Numbered from the stretch's first letter, positions 53,151-62,051 are shown. The stretch is DNA of 64,000 bases from CAYLLN01 sp033762315 (GCA_033762315.1 JANRLS010000254.1:1-64000), one strand, 5' to 3'. Notes: generated from the letters alone by a model not told the origin. Made by a program: numbers and translations.

Positions 53151-54533
53151 TCATTTGGCCGGTTCGGCCTGGGCGGTTTGCTTATCGAGCTTGCCGAGCA
53201 GGTGGTCGTAGGCGGTTTGCAGTTGCTTGTCGAACTTGTGCTCTTCGGCGGGCTTTGTGCCCTCCTTGGGCGGGGCGACAATCGCGTCCCGCTCGCGGCG
53301 CTCCTTCAAATATGCCTCGGCTTCGTCGGTGTTGAGCGACACCTCCAGCCCGTCGTTGGGCTTCACGCCCCATTCGTCGCTGTCCTTGGCCCCTTCGCCC
53401 CGGTGAATGTTCTTGCCGCTGGGGCGCAGGTAGCCGGCCGTGGTCAGCTTGAGGGCGCTATTGCCTTCCTCCAGCTCGATGATGTTCTGCACGCTCCCCT
53501 TCCCCCAGGTGCGCTCGCCGATAATCACCGCCCGGCCATGATCTTGCAGGCAGGCGGCGACGATTTCGCTCGCGCTCGCGCTGTTGTGATTGACCAGCAC
53601 CGCCAGCGGGAAACCGTCGAACGTGCCGGCCTTTTCAGCCTTCCAGGTCTTGGGCTTGGCGTTGCGGCCGGCGGTGCTGACGATCTTTCCCTCGGTCACA
53701 AACAGGTCGCTCACCTCGATGGCCGCCGTCAACAGTCCGCCGGGATTGTAGCGCAGGTCGAGTATCAGCCCCTGCATCTCTTGCTTGGTCAGCTCGACAA
53801 GGGCCTTCTTCAGGTCGTCGGCCGTGTGCCGGCTGAAGCTGCTGATCCGGATGTAGCCGATTTTTTTGTCGCCAGAGAGCATGAAGTTCCAGGTGTCGTC
53901 GGCTTTGCGGGTGTCGCCAAGCACCGAATCGACCCGCACCAATTCGCGCGTCAGCTCCAGCGATTCCTTATCGCCGCTGGCGACGTGCTCAATCGTCAGC
54001 TTAATCGGCAGGCCGACTTTCCCCTTGATCCGCTTGACCGCCTCGTCGATGGTGATGCCGGTGGTGGGCTCCCCTTCGATTTCGATGATCTTATCGCCGC
54101 CGCGCAGCCCGGCCCGATAAGCCGGCGAGCCATAGATGGGGCTGGTAATGGTCAGGCCCCCTCCTTCGGTTGAAACCGTGATGCCGATGCCACCGAACTC
54201 GTTTTCGACGCTGCTTTTGAACTTGTCGAGCTCGGCCGGCGGGATGAAGTTGGAATATGGATCGAGCTTTGAGAGCATGCCCCGAATGGCCGCTTCCATC
54301 AGCTCGCGGCGGTCGATTTCCTTGACGTAGTTCCGTTCGACCTGGTCCAGGGCGTCGGCAAACAGCTTGAGCAGCTCCAAATCTTGCGCCGGCGGGGTTG
54401 TCTCGGCACTTTCCGCCGCTGGAGTGTCGCTTTTGGTCGCCGCCGGCTCGTCGGCCCGACTTATCGGCCCGCTTATCAGTGCCGCCAACCAGACCAGCAT
54501 CCACCCCCGCGACCACGCAACTCGCCAAATCAT
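53151..54533 (-). CDS. S41 C-terminal processing peptidase
   Basis: 460 residues. Signal peptide (W-M-L-V-W-L-A-A-L-I, about 11-20), PDZ domain (I-T-S-P-I-Y-G-S-P-A-Y-R-A-G-L-R-G-G-D, about 128-147), and the catalytic dyad typical of CtpA/Prc: Ser320 in N-S-A-S-A-S-E-I and Lys345 in T-W-G-K-G-S-V-Q, 25 residues apart as in CtpA. L-D-L-R-Y-N-P-G-G-L-L is the conserved strand before it. It cleaves C-terminal extensions of exported proteins, presumably in the periplasm. AGGAG before ATG. Followed by tsaD on the same strand. Confidence 0.93.
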   Translation of the reverse strand: MIWRVAWSRGWMLVWLAALISGPISRADEPAATKSDTPAAESAETTPPAQDLELLKLFADALDQVERNYVKEIDRRELMEAAIRGMLSKLDPYSNFIPPAELDKFKSSVENEFGGIGITVSTEGGGLTITSPIYGSPAYRAGLRGGDKIIEIEGEPTTGITIDEAVKRIKGKVGLPIKLTIEHVASGDKESLELTRELVRVDSVLGDTRKADDTWNFMLSGDKKIGYIRISSFSRHTADDLKKALVELTKQEMQGLILDLRYNPGGLLTAAIEVSDLFVTEGKIVSTAGRNAKPKTWKAEKAGTFDGFPLAVLVNHNSASASEIVAACLQDHGRAVIIGERTWGKGSVQNIIELEEGNSALKLTTAGYLRPSGKNIHRGEGAKDSDEWGVKPNDGLEVSLNTDEAEAYLKERRERDAIVAPPKEGTKPAEEHKFDKQLQTAYDHLLGKLDKQTAQAEPAK

Positions 54534-54637
54534 CTTGGACTCCTCGCGTAAAACACGCCGGCCCCACGCACTTCGATCATACTCGTCCCACTCAGCCGGG
54601 ACAACGCAAAGTGGCCCCGCGACCGTAGCCCCGCATC

Positions 54638-54821
54638 AAAGTGGCCCCGCGAGGCCCTTTGCGGGGTTGCCGTGCGCCCAATCACCCCTTTACCAACCAC
54701 GACGCCTCCTTCGTTCCGATCCCAGCCCGCCATGGGACTGGCGGGCCTACCTTCCTGCCGCGACAAAATCTTCCTGCCGTGACAAAGTGGCCCCGCGTGG
54801 CCCTTCGCGGGGTTGCCGTGC
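54638..54821. repeat. Direct 38-nt repeats AAAGTGGCCCCGCG...
   Basis: Copies at 54638-54675 and 54784-54821 differ at 2 of 38 positions. Each is itself an imperfect hairpin with CCCCGC and GCGGGG arms. Confidence 0.85.
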
Positions 54822-54888
54822 CACTCACCCGTCACTTCGCCGCCTCGGGCATCGATTTCGCCCGCCGCCGTGGCTATTCCAGCCCCAA

Positions 54889-54909
54889 GCCAGCGAGGGC
54901 CTCGCTGGC
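54889..54909. repeat. GCCAGCGAG palindrome
   Basis: GCCAGCGAG and CTCGCTGGC with a 3-nt loop, followed by CTACC. The 8-nt core equals the arms of the hairpin at 43577. Confidence 0.75.
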
Positions 54910-54957
54910 CTACCTTCCTGCCGTTGCAAATCGGGCTGGGGGGCTGACAATGGCCCT

Positions 54958-55656
54958 ATGCCTATCGAAACGATCTGCCAGGGTTGCAGCAAACGGCTGC
55001 GTGTCGGCGACGAGCATGCCGGCAAGACGGCCCGTTGCCCGCAATGCCAGACGATCTATACCGTCCCCCAGCCGGCGGCCGCGGCGGCCCTCGGCGCGGG
55101 TGTGGCCAGCCATTCGCCGCTGCCGACAAGCGACCGCTGGCATCTGAAAACGCCCGGCGGCCTCACCTTCGGCCCAGTCGCGCGGGTCGAGCTCGACCGC
55201 TGGCTAGTCGAAGGGCGGATCACCCCGACGTCGCAGATCCTGCACGAAGGGGATGGCCAATGGGTGTGGGCCGGGCAGGTCTATCCGCAACTGGTCTCAT
55301 TCGCCGGTCCGGCGGCCTTTCCGGTCGCGCAGAGTGCCCCCATTTCTGCGGCGACCGTGGCCGGCGTCGCCGCGAATCCCTATGTCGCCGGCTCGTTTCC
55401 GGCCTACACCTATCGCGAGGCCCATCGCGGCCCGGCGATTCTGGCCCTCGGCCTCGTCAGCATTCTGGCCTGCCAACTGATCGCCATCGCCCCGATCCTC
55501 ATGGGCTTTGCCGACCTCGACAAAATGAAACGCGGCGTGATGGACCCCGCCGGCCGCGGCCTGACTATCGCCGGCCTCGTCCTTGGCTGCCTGGCGATTG
55601 TCCTGTTCGTGCTGCAAATCCTGCTCGTCATCATCATGATCGCCGCCGACGTCTGA
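54958..55656 (+). CDS. Membrane protein with zinc ribbon and GYF-like domain
   Basis: 232 residues. N-terminal zinc ribbon: C-Q-G-C and C-P-Q-C (residues 8-11 and 27-30). Next (about 60-115) a GYF-like binding domain with F-G-P-V and a W-V-W-A-G motif, used elsewhere in Planctomycetes. The C-terminal part (about 155-232) has two membrane segments flanking P-I-L-M-G-F-A-D-L-D-K-M-K-R-G, the DUF4190 arrangement. The start at 54958 follows GACAAT by 6 nt, another possible leaderless promoter. nfo follows 6 nt after the stop, so the two genes are transcribed together. Confidence 0.7.
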   Translation: MPIETICQGCSKRLRVGDEHAGKTARCPQCQTIYTVPQPAAAAALGAGVASHSPLPTSDRWHLKTPGGLTFGPVARVELDRWLVEGRITPTSQILHEGDGQWVWAGQVYPQLVSFAGPAAFPVAQSAPISAATVAGVAANPYVAGSFPAYTYREAHRGPAILALGLVSILACQLIAIAPILMGFADLDKMKRGVMDPAGRGLTIAGLVLGCLAIVLFVLQILLVIIMIAADV

Positions 55657-55662
55657 ATCGCC

Positions 55663-56517
55663 ATGCCCCAGTTCGGTGCCCACATGTCGATTGCCGGCGG
55701 CTACTACAAGGCCGCCCTTGAAGCTCGCCGCTGCGGCTGCGAGGTGGTGCAGCTATTTACCAAGAATAACAACCAGTGGCGGGCAAAGGAAATCTCGGAC
55801 GAGGAGGCGGAGCGGTTCGCGGAATCGCTTGTGGAGCTGAAGATCGAGCAGCCGCTGTCGCACTCGTCGTATCTGATTAACCTGGCTTCGCCGGATGATG
55901 CGCTCTGGAACAAGTCGATCGAGGGGATGGTCGTCGAACTCCAGCGGGCCGAGCGACTGGGGATTCGCTATGTGGTGATGCATCCCGGCTCGCACACCAC
56001 GTCGAGCGAGGAGGCAGGACTGGCCCGCGTCGCCGAGGGACTCAATCGGCTGCATGCCGCGCTGCCCCAGGGCAAATCGCAGGTGCTGCTGGAGATTACG
56101 GCAGGGCAGGGGAGCAATCTCGGCTGGAAGTTCGAGCACCTGGCCGAAATCCTGCGGCAAACCAAGGGGGCCGAACGCGTGGGCATTTGCTTCGACACCT
56201 GCCACGCCTTTGCCGCCGGTTTTGACCTGCGCGACGCCAAAATCGCCAAAAGCATGTGGCGCAAGTTTGACGACCTGCTCGGTCTTGACCGGCTGAAAGC
56301 CTTTCACCTGAACGACAGCAAACGCGAACTCGGCTCGCGGGTTGATCGGCACGAGCACATCGGTCGCGGCCAGATCGGCCTCGAAGGCTTCCGGCACCTC
56401 CTAAACGACAAGCGCTTTCGCAACATCCCCATGTATCTCGAAACCCCCAAGGAGGAATTGGATGGGGAGCCTTGGGATGTGGTGAATTTGCGGACGCTGC
56501 GGGGGTTGGTAGGGTAA
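55663..56517 (+). CDS. nfo: Deoxyribonuclease IV (AP endonuclease)
   Basis: 284 residues, the usual length. TIM-barrel base-excision repair enzyme with three zinc ions: G-A-H-M-S-I-A-G-G at the N-terminus, H-P-G-S-H, L-E-I-T-A-G-Q-G, F-D-T-C-H-A-F-A-A-G, H-L-N-D-S-K and D-R-H-E-H-I-G-R-G-Q-I-G. All zinc ligand regions look intact. It starts 6 nt after the preceding gene's stop, so it is co-transcribed with it. Confidence 0.95.
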   Translation: MPQFGAHMSIAGGYYKAALEARRCGCEVVQLFTKNNNQWRAKEISDEEAERFAESLVELKIEQPLSHSSYLINLASPDDALWNKSIEGMVVELQRAERLGIRYVVMHPGSHTTSSEEAGLARVAEGLNRLHAALPQGKSQVLLEITAGQGSNLGWKFEHLAEILRQTKGAERVGICFDTCHAFAAGFDLRDAKIAKSMWRKFDDLLGLDRLKAFHLNDSKRELGSRVDRHEHIGRGQIGLEGFRHLLNDKRFRNIPMYLETPKEELDGEPWDVVNLRTLRGLVG

Positions 56518-56548
56518 AGGACGAGGGAGGGACGGAGGGCTTCCTTTT

Positions 56549-56595
56549 AGCCAGCTTCAGCTGGCTCCCCGTCAGCCACCAGCTTTAGCTGGTGG
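56549..56595. repeat. Two adjacent palindromes after nfo
   Basis: AGCCAGCT-TC-AGCTGGCT at 56549-56566 and CCACCAGCT-TT-AGCTGGTGG at 56576-56595, both perfect. Two such hairpins in a row after the nfo stop suggest a termination or mRNA-end structure, or copies of a dispersed element. Confidence 0.8.
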
Positions 56596-56713
56596 AGGGG
56601 CGCGCGAAACCGCTCCGCACAAATCCATTCCCGCCAGCGCCTATCATTCGCGCCCCGCGGTCGTGTAGCATCATCCTGCGACAAGATTCGGCAACGAGAG
56701 CGGGAGCGGGGCG

Positions 56714-58645
56714 ATGCTGCTGGCAAGCTTATCGGTGATCGATTACGGCGTGATCGTCCTCTATCTGGGGGCGATGCTCGCCCTGGGATTCTATTTCAGC
56801 GGCCGGCAGACCGACACCGCCGAGTTCTTTCTCGGCAGCCGCAGCTTCGGCTGGTTTCCGCTGGGGATGTCGCTGATGGCGACGCTGATCTCGGCCCTCA
56901 CCTACACCGGCCTCCCCGGTCAAGCCTACGAGCATGGCCTCAAATGCTGGCTCATGCCGGCGTCGTTCTGGCTCATCCTGCCGATTGTCGTTTTCCTCGT
57001 GATTCCGCTCTATCGCGGCCTGGGGCTCTATTCGCTATATGAATACCTCGAATATCGCTTCGACAGCCGGGTGCGGCTCGCGGCGAGCTTGATTTTCGTC
57101 GTTTGGCGGCTCTTGTGGCTCGGTGGGGTGATCTATGCCCCGTGCCGGGCTCTGTCGATCGCCGCCGGCTGGCCGATTCCCGACTGGATGCTGATTATCT
57201 TGCTCGGCGTGGTGACGACGCTCTACACCTTTCTCGGCGGGATGCGGGCGGTGATTTGGACCGACGTGATTCAAGGCTTTGCGATGATCTTCGGCGTGGT
57301 GGTGGTGATCGTCGGCGTTTGGCTGAAAATCGACGGCGGGCCGGCCCGCGTCATGGAAATCGCCAGTGGCCTCGGCCGCACGAACACCATCGACTCCTCG
57401 TTTAGCTGGACGAACGAGTGGATTTTCTGGGCCGCTTTGCCGCACTGGTTTTTGGCGAATTTGTCGTTCTACGTCGCCGATCAGATCACAGCCCAGCGGT
57501 TTTTGAGCGCGAAGGATGTCAACTCGGCTCGCACGTCGTATGTGCTGAACACGCTGGCCCTCACGTTTCTCTTGCCGGCGCTCATCTATGCCGGCATGTG
57601 CCTGTTGGCCTTTTACTACGACCATCCCCAAGAGATGCGACCCGAATGGGTGGCCAATATCGACAATAAAACCCGCCAGCCGCTGACCGGTCCCGATGGC
57701 CGGCCGCTCCTTGACGACAAGAACGAGCACCACGCCATCGGCTGGGCGACGATCGAGCAGCTTGTCGCCGAGGGGCGGATCATTCGCCCCAACACGCGCG
57801 AGCCGATCACCGATGCCCGCGAGCTGCTCGACCCGGCGAACGACCGGGTGGTGCTCATCGAAAAGCTGGCGATGCGGCGCGTCATTCCCGATTCCAAGCT
57901 CCGCGGCGAGTTGCTGATTCGCAAAGGCTCGGCCGAGAAAATGCTGCCACAGTTCATCAGCCAGCATTTGCCTTGGGGGGCGGCAGGGCTAATTCTGGCG
58001 GCGCTACTGGCGGCGTCGATGTCGTCGATCGATTCGGGTTTGAACTCAATCTGCACTTTGGTGGTGATGGACCTGCATCGCCGCTATGGCTGGGGGAAGG
58101 CGTGGCTGGCGAGCAAGCTGGGCAAGCAGCCCGACCAGCTCAACGAAGCCGACGAACTGCGCCTCGCCCAGCCGCTGACGCTGATTATCGGGCTGGCAGC
58201 AACAGTGTTTTCCATCGGCGTGTCGTTCATTGCCGATATCTTCAGCATCATGGTGGGGGTGGCCAACACGTTCGGCGCGCCGCTATTGGCCGTGTTTTTG
58301 CTGGGCATGTTGACGCGGCGGACGACCGCCCCGGCGGCGCTGGCCGCCACCGTGGTCGGCGGGCTGTTCACCGTCGGCCTGACGATCTTCACCAAGCTGG
58401 CCGCGGCCGACTATCTGGTGCCCCAAGCGTGGCGATTCCACGAAATCTGGATCGTGGTGTTCGGCACGCTCTTTACGCTGTTCTTTGGATATGCGCTCAG
58501 CTTTTTAGCCGGCCGGCGAAAGTCGAACACCGACCTGCGGGGGCTGGTCCTCGGCTGCGGCACGCTGGGGGTGCGGGCCGTCGATGAGGAAATGACCATC
58601 GTCTCGCTGCCGCCGCAGGAAAGCGCGCAGCGGTGGAAGAAATGA
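56714..58645 (+). CDS. Sodium:solute symporter (SSS family)
   Basis: 643 residues, 11-13 transmembrane segments by hydrophobicity. SSS signatures: N-terminal V-L-Y-L-G-A-M-L-A-L-G-F-Y-F, F-L-G-S-R-S-F-G-W, A-L-T-Y-T-G-L-P-G-Q-A-Y and M-S-S-I-D-S-G-L-N-S in the transport core. A soluble, charged insert of about 115 residues (300-418) interrupts the membrane domain before the last segments and is not typical. ATG with GGAG 7 nt upstream. The substrate cannot be read from the sequence. Confidence 0.88.
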   Translation: MLLASLSVIDYGVIVLYLGAMLALGFYFSGRQTDTAEFFLGSRSFGWFPLGMSLMATLISALTYTGLPGQAYEHGLKCWLMPASFWLILPIVVFLVIPLYRGLGLYSLYEYLEYRFDSRVRLAASLIFVVWRLLWLGGVIYAPCRALSIAAGWPIPDWMLIILLGVVTTLYTFLGGMRAVIWTDVIQGFAMIFGVVVVIVGVWLKIDGGPARVMEIASGLGRTNTIDSSFSWTNEWIFWAALPHWFLANLSFYVADQITAQRFLSAKDVNSARTSYVLNTLALTFLLPALIYAGMCLLAFYYDHPQEMRPEWVANIDNKTRQPLTGPDGRPLLDDKNEHHAIGWATIEQLVAEGRIIRPNTREPITDARELLDPANDRVVLIEKLAMRRVIPDSKLRGELLIRKGSAEKMLPQFISQHLPWGAAGLILAALLAASMSSIDSGLNSICTLVVMDLHRRYGWGKAWLASKLGKQPDQLNEADELRLAQPLTLIIGLAATVFSIGVSFIADIFSIMVGVANTFGAPLLAVFLLGMLTRRTTAPAALAATVVGGLFTVGLTIFTKLAAADYLVPQAWRFHEIWIVVFGTLFTLFFGYALSFLAGRRKSNTDLRGLVLGCGTLGVRAVDEEMTIVSLPPQESAQRWKK

Positions 58646-58680
58646 CTCCGGCCCGCCGCAACTCATGACTGGTTGTGGCC

Positions 58681-59910
58681 CTAGGCGACCGCCGCCCCGT
58701 ACTTGCCGGCCAGTTCACGTCGCTCCTTATCGATCTGCTTCGCCAGCATGTCGGCCTGCGAAGCGGTAGTGCCACCAACCTCTATCAAGTAATCGACGGC
58801 ATCATCGATTTCCTTTTTGATCGCGCTCGTGGGCATGGTGCAGAGACGAATCGTATCGAAGACAGCCGCGCGCCAGTCGCGGAAGACCTTGTTTTGTTCG
58901 TCGCCGAAACCGGGCTTCTTGGCCAGGGCCTTGTATTTCACGTGCAATTCGCCCTTATCGGTGTTGCGGCTACGGTAGCCTTCTTTCAGAACGGCATCCT
59001 CGTAAGCTTGCGCCGTTTCGTGCATCTTGCTAACGACTTGCAGGAGCTTGTTCGTCTCGACCACATTCGACCCCTTCACGACCGCAGCCGCTTTTTTGGT
59101 CTGCTCGAGCAGCTGCTTTCCTTTTCCGGCCAGCAACTTGATTTTCTTGTTCGATTCCTTGTATTCGTCCAGCAGCTGGCGCATTTCGTTGGCCAACTCG
59201 CCGTCTCCCTTGACTGTGCTTTGCTTTTCGACCGCTTCCGCGACCGCTTCGCCGAGCCCGTCCACGGCCGTCTCTAGGCCATCTAGTTTCGCCTCGATTT
59301 TCTTCACCGAATCGGGAATTTCGATTTTCGCGGGATCGAGCCCCGTCAGATGGAAATCGTTGACGAATTTGACAAGCTTGATGAATCCCTTCTTCGTAAC
59401 CGCGTCCTTCGCATCGCGGAGCACGTTGCGAAAGTTCTGCATTTCCTTGGTGCAATTGTCGAGATCGACCTCCTTGCCGGCCTGAAGATCCTTTTTGACC
59501 TCACTCAGCATCTTGGTCGCCGTAACGACCGTTTGCTCGATATTGTCCACGATGCCTTGATACTTTTCGACCGCCGCCTTGTTGGCCGCGGCATAGATGA
59601 GCTTTTCCTTTTGTAGCTCCATCATCCGCTGGCCGTCTTTCACCTCGGCCCGCCAGGTTTTCAGCTTGCCGGCCGCGTCGTGCTTGTCGTCCTTGGCCTT
59701 TTTGACCAGCCCCTCGGCCCCTTCGAAGGCTTTATCCAACTCTTCGAGCAGCTTGGTCGCCGCCTCGCAGGCCTTGGCGTCGGCAAGCGCCTTCAGGTCC
59801 TTGGGCACTCCCTTGAGAACATCGCGCATCGCCTCGCTCACGCCGGTCTTTTTGACCGACGAGGGGCGAACTTTGTCCCATTCTTTTTCGGTGAACGAGA
59901 AGGTCGGCAT
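58681..59910 (-). CDS. Cytoplasmic coiled-coil protein of unknown function
   Basis: 409 residues, no signal peptide. ATG with AGGAG nearby. Almost wholly helical, Lys/Glu-rich, with heptad-like stretches (L-L-E-E-L-D-K-A-F-E, L-Q-K-E-K-L-I-Y-A-A-A, I-K-K-E-I-D-D-A-V). No Cys-rich motif and few aromatics. It is convergent with the symporter gene and sits 52 nt after the ndk stop on the same strand. No domain is recognised; a filament-forming or scaffolding role is speculation. Confidence 0.75.
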   Translation of the reverse strand: MPTFSFTEKEWDKVRPSSVKKTGVSEAMRDVLKGVPKDLKALADAKACEAATKLLEELDKAFEGAEGLVKKAKDDKHDAAGKLKTWRAEVKDGQRMMELQKEKLIYAAANKAAVEKYQGIVDNIEQTVVTATKMLSEVKKDLQAGKEVDLDNCTKEMQNFRNVLRDAKDAVTKKGFIKLVKFVNDFHLTGLDPAKIEIPDSVKKIEAKLDGLETAVDGLGEAVAEAVEKQSTVKGDGELANEMRQLLDEYKESNKKIKLLAGKGKQLLEQTKKAAAVVKGSNVVETNKLLQVVSKMHETAQAYEDAVLKEGYRSRNTDKGELHVKYKALAKKPGFGDEQNKVFRDWRAAVFDTIRLCTMPTSAIKKEIDDAVDYLIEVGGTTASQADMLAKQIDKERRELAGKYGAAVA

Positions 59911-59962
59911 GGGAATTCTCCTGAAAACATTTGCTGAACGGGAAATCAAGGGCACCACAAAG

Positions 59963-60424
59963 CTACTGTTCGTCACCCGCCTTCAGCCAGTCGATCAAGG
60001 TCGGCTCGTAGGGGAGAACTTCGCTGGGCTGGAAATACAGACCGATCTCGCGGGCGGCCGCTTCGGGGCCGTCGCTGGCGTGAACCAGATTCATCTGCCG
60101 GCTGCTGGAATAGTCGCCGCGGATGGTGCCGGCGGCGGCTTTGAGGCCGCTAGTCGCGCCGAGAATGTCGCGAACCACGCGAATCACCTCCAGCCCCTCG
60201 ACCACCATCGCCAAAATCGGCGAGGCGGTGATGAACTTCTCCAGCCCCGGATAAAACGGCTTCGCGACGTGTTCGGCATAGTGTTTTTTCGCCAAATCAG
60301 GCGTCACTTGCAACATCTTCATCGCAATAATGTTGAGCCCCTTCTCCTCGAAGCGGGTGATAATACGGCCCATCAGGCGGCGCTGCACGCAATCGGGCTT
60401 CAGCAGGACCAGCGTTCGTTCCAT
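59963..60424 (-). CDS. ndk: Nucleoside-diphosphate kinase
   Basis: 153 residues, the standard length. M-E-R-T-L-V-L-L-K-P-D starts the ferredoxin-like fold, and the phosphorylated His115 lies in N-L-V-H-A-S-D-G. It moves gamma-phosphate from ATP to other nucleoside diphosphates. GGAG precedes ATG at 9 nt. It lies upstream of the coiled-coil gene on the same strand; divergent from the pterin dehydratase gene. Confidence 0.95.
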   Translation of the reverse strand: MERTLVLLKPDCVQRRLMGRIITRFEEKGLNIIAMKMLQVTPDLAKKHYAEHVAKPFYPGLEKFITASPILAMVVEGLEVIRVVRDILGATSGLKAAAGTIRGDYSSSRQMNLVHASDGPEAAAREIGLYFQPSEVLPYEPTLIDWLKAGDEQ

Positions 60425-60541
60425 GACTTCTAACTCCACATGCGACAATAGACGGTAACTTGGTTTGCCTTTTGGCTTTACGAGCGGAGAATTGTAGGTC
60501 CAATCCGCTTTTTCCTCAACCCGACCGGAGCAGCGTTTGCC

Positions 60542-60886
60542 ATGGACCCTTATCAAATCCTAAGCGAAGAACAACTTGCCGCCGCCCTGGCCGAACTGCC
60601 CGGCTGGGAGATTCGCGAGGGCTGGCTCCGCCGTACCTTCGCCACGCCGGGCTGGCCGCATACGCTCCTCTTGGCCAATACCATCGCCTATCTGGCCGAA
60701 GCGGCTTATCACCATCCGGATCTCAAGCTCGGCTATGCCAGTTGCACGGTGCTGCTGCAAACGCACAAAGTGAAGGGGATCACCCCGCACGATATTGAAC
60801 TGGCCAAAAAAATCACCGAGATCGTGCTTTGGAAGCCGGCCGCGGGATCGGCACTTGAAGGCTTCCCCAAAAAGTGGGTGCATTGA
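60542..60886 (+). CDS. Pterin-4a-carbinolamine dehydratase
   Basis: 114 residues, standard length. The PCD/DCoH signature A-Y-H-H-P-D-L, L-L-Q-T-H, G-I-T-P-H-D-I-E-L-A-K-K-I is complete, including the catalytic His pair. It dehydrates 4a-hydroxytetrahydropterins, supporting aromatic amino acid hydroxylases; no such hydroxylase gene is nearby. The ribosome binding site is weak (GGAG 11 nt upstream). Confidence 0.9.
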   Translation: MDPYQILSEEQLAAALAELPGWEIREGWLRRTFATPGWPHTLLLANTIAYLAEAAYHHPDLKLGYASCTVLLQTHKVKGITPHDIELAKKITEIVLWKPAAGSALEGFPKKWVH

Positions 60887-61007
60887 CGGTCGGCCAGCGA
60901 TTGGGCTCGCGTCGCCCGCGAAACCCGGCGAATTCGCTCCCAATTTTGCTTGCGACTCGCGCCGCCGCAGCCCTAAACTAACGTCATCTCGCCCTGGGGA
61001 GGCTGTC

Positions 61008-62051
61008 ATGCCCTTGCACATTCGCGCTGCGCGGCGCGGGTTCACGCTCGTCGAGCTCTTGGTAGTGATTGCGATCATCGGCATGTTGGTAACGCTGCTC
61101 CTACCGGCGGTGCAATCGGCCCGCGAGGCGGCCCGCCGGGCGAGTTGTGCGAACAATCTTCGTCAGCATGGCATCGCGCTCAACAACTATCACGATGCCT
61201 ACAAGCGCTTTCCCCCGGCCGGCATCAACTATGGCTGGTGCCGCAATCCGCCGCCGGCGACGAACCTGCCGGAGAATCGCATTTACAACGTCAACGGCAT
61301 TTTGCTCATGGCTCCGTTTCTGGAGTTGGGCGGGGCGCTGAGCAACTATAACCCTAGCGCCGCCGCGAGTGACGTGAACGTGGGCAACGATAATTGCTGC
61401 TCGCCGACGCAGGCCCAGGAGCCGCTGTCGGGCACGGTCGCGGGGACGAACGCCACGCTCGTCGCCGCGCAGTTCAAGGTGTTTAGCTGCCCCAGCGACA
61501 CGGGCGATCCGCGACTGCCAACGACCGGCGTCTATAGCATCGGCATGGGGTCCAATCGCGGGGCGGGAGCCAAAACCAACTACGATTTCTCGGCTTGGAG
61601 TGGCAGCTACGTTTGCAAACACTGGGCCACGCACACCCTGAATCAACGGCGGATGTTCGGCGAAAACAGCACCGCGCGGTTCTCGGACGTGATCGACGGC
61701 AGCAGCCACACCGTCGCCTTCTGCGAAACGACCAACGACGTTTATAACGGCCGCGCCCCGGCCTGGGGTTATCGCGGCTGGGTGATGGTTGGCGTCGATA
61801 TCGGCAGCTCCGCCGGTATCAACAACTGGACCTATGGCACTTACATCACTTTCACGCAGGGGCCCGATTGGCGCGAGAATCCCCGCGTTGGCCGGCTGGG
61901 AAGCTGGGCCTATCCCGGCAGCTTGCATCCCGGCGGCTGCCAGGTGTGCATGGCCGACGGCTCGGTCCGCTTCGTGGCGCAAAATACCGACTTGACGATC
62001 CGCGAGCGCATGGCCGCAATGGCCGACGGCAACACGGTGATTCTGCCGTAG
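61008..62051 (+). CDS. DUF1559 prepilin-like protein
   Basis: 347 residues. GGAGG 5 nt before the ATG fixes the start. The N-terminus has a type IV prepilin/type II secretion signal: G-F-T-L-V-E-L-L-V-V-I-A-I-I-G-M-L-V (11-28). The body is DUF1559 with paired cysteines (C-C-S-P and C-P-S-D); near the C-terminus the H-X9-DG motif H-P-G-G-C-Q-V-C-M-A-D-G-S is seen. Such pseudopilins are very numerous in Planctomycetes; they probably assemble into envelope pseudopili, though their role is largely unproven. Confidence 0.92.
   Translation: MPLHIRAARRGFTLVELLVVIAIIGMLVTLLLPAVQSAREAARRASCANNLRQHGIALNNYHDAYKRFPPAGINYGWCRNPPPATNLPENRIYNVNGILLMAPFLELGGALSNYNPSAAASDVNVGNDNCCSPTQAQEPLSGTVAGTNATLVAAQFKVFSCPSDTGDPRLPTTGVYSIGMGSNRGAGAKTNYDFSAWSGSYVCKHWATHTLNQRRMFGENSTARFSDVIDGSSHTVAFCETTNDVYNGRAPAWGYRGWVMVGVDIGSSAGINNWTYGTYITFTQGPDWRENPRVGRLGSWAYPGSLHPGGCQVCMADGSVRFVAQNTDLTIRERMAAMADGNTVILP

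Larger units (their letters stand above)
54534..54957. other. Intergenic repeat-rich region
   Basis: 424 nt without a gene. It contains the 38-nt repeat AAAGTGGCCCCGCG... twice (54638-54675 and 54784-54821, 36 of 38 identical) plus a partial copy at 54608-54621. It also holds two hairpins (54725-54746 and 54889-54909), each followed by CTAC or CCTAC, and three short copies of CTTCCTGCCG. Confidence 0.7.

Noticed and set aside
52773..54173. A 466-codon plus-strand frame opposite tsaD and the S41 protease
   Set aside because: Both minus-strand proteins are unmistakable.
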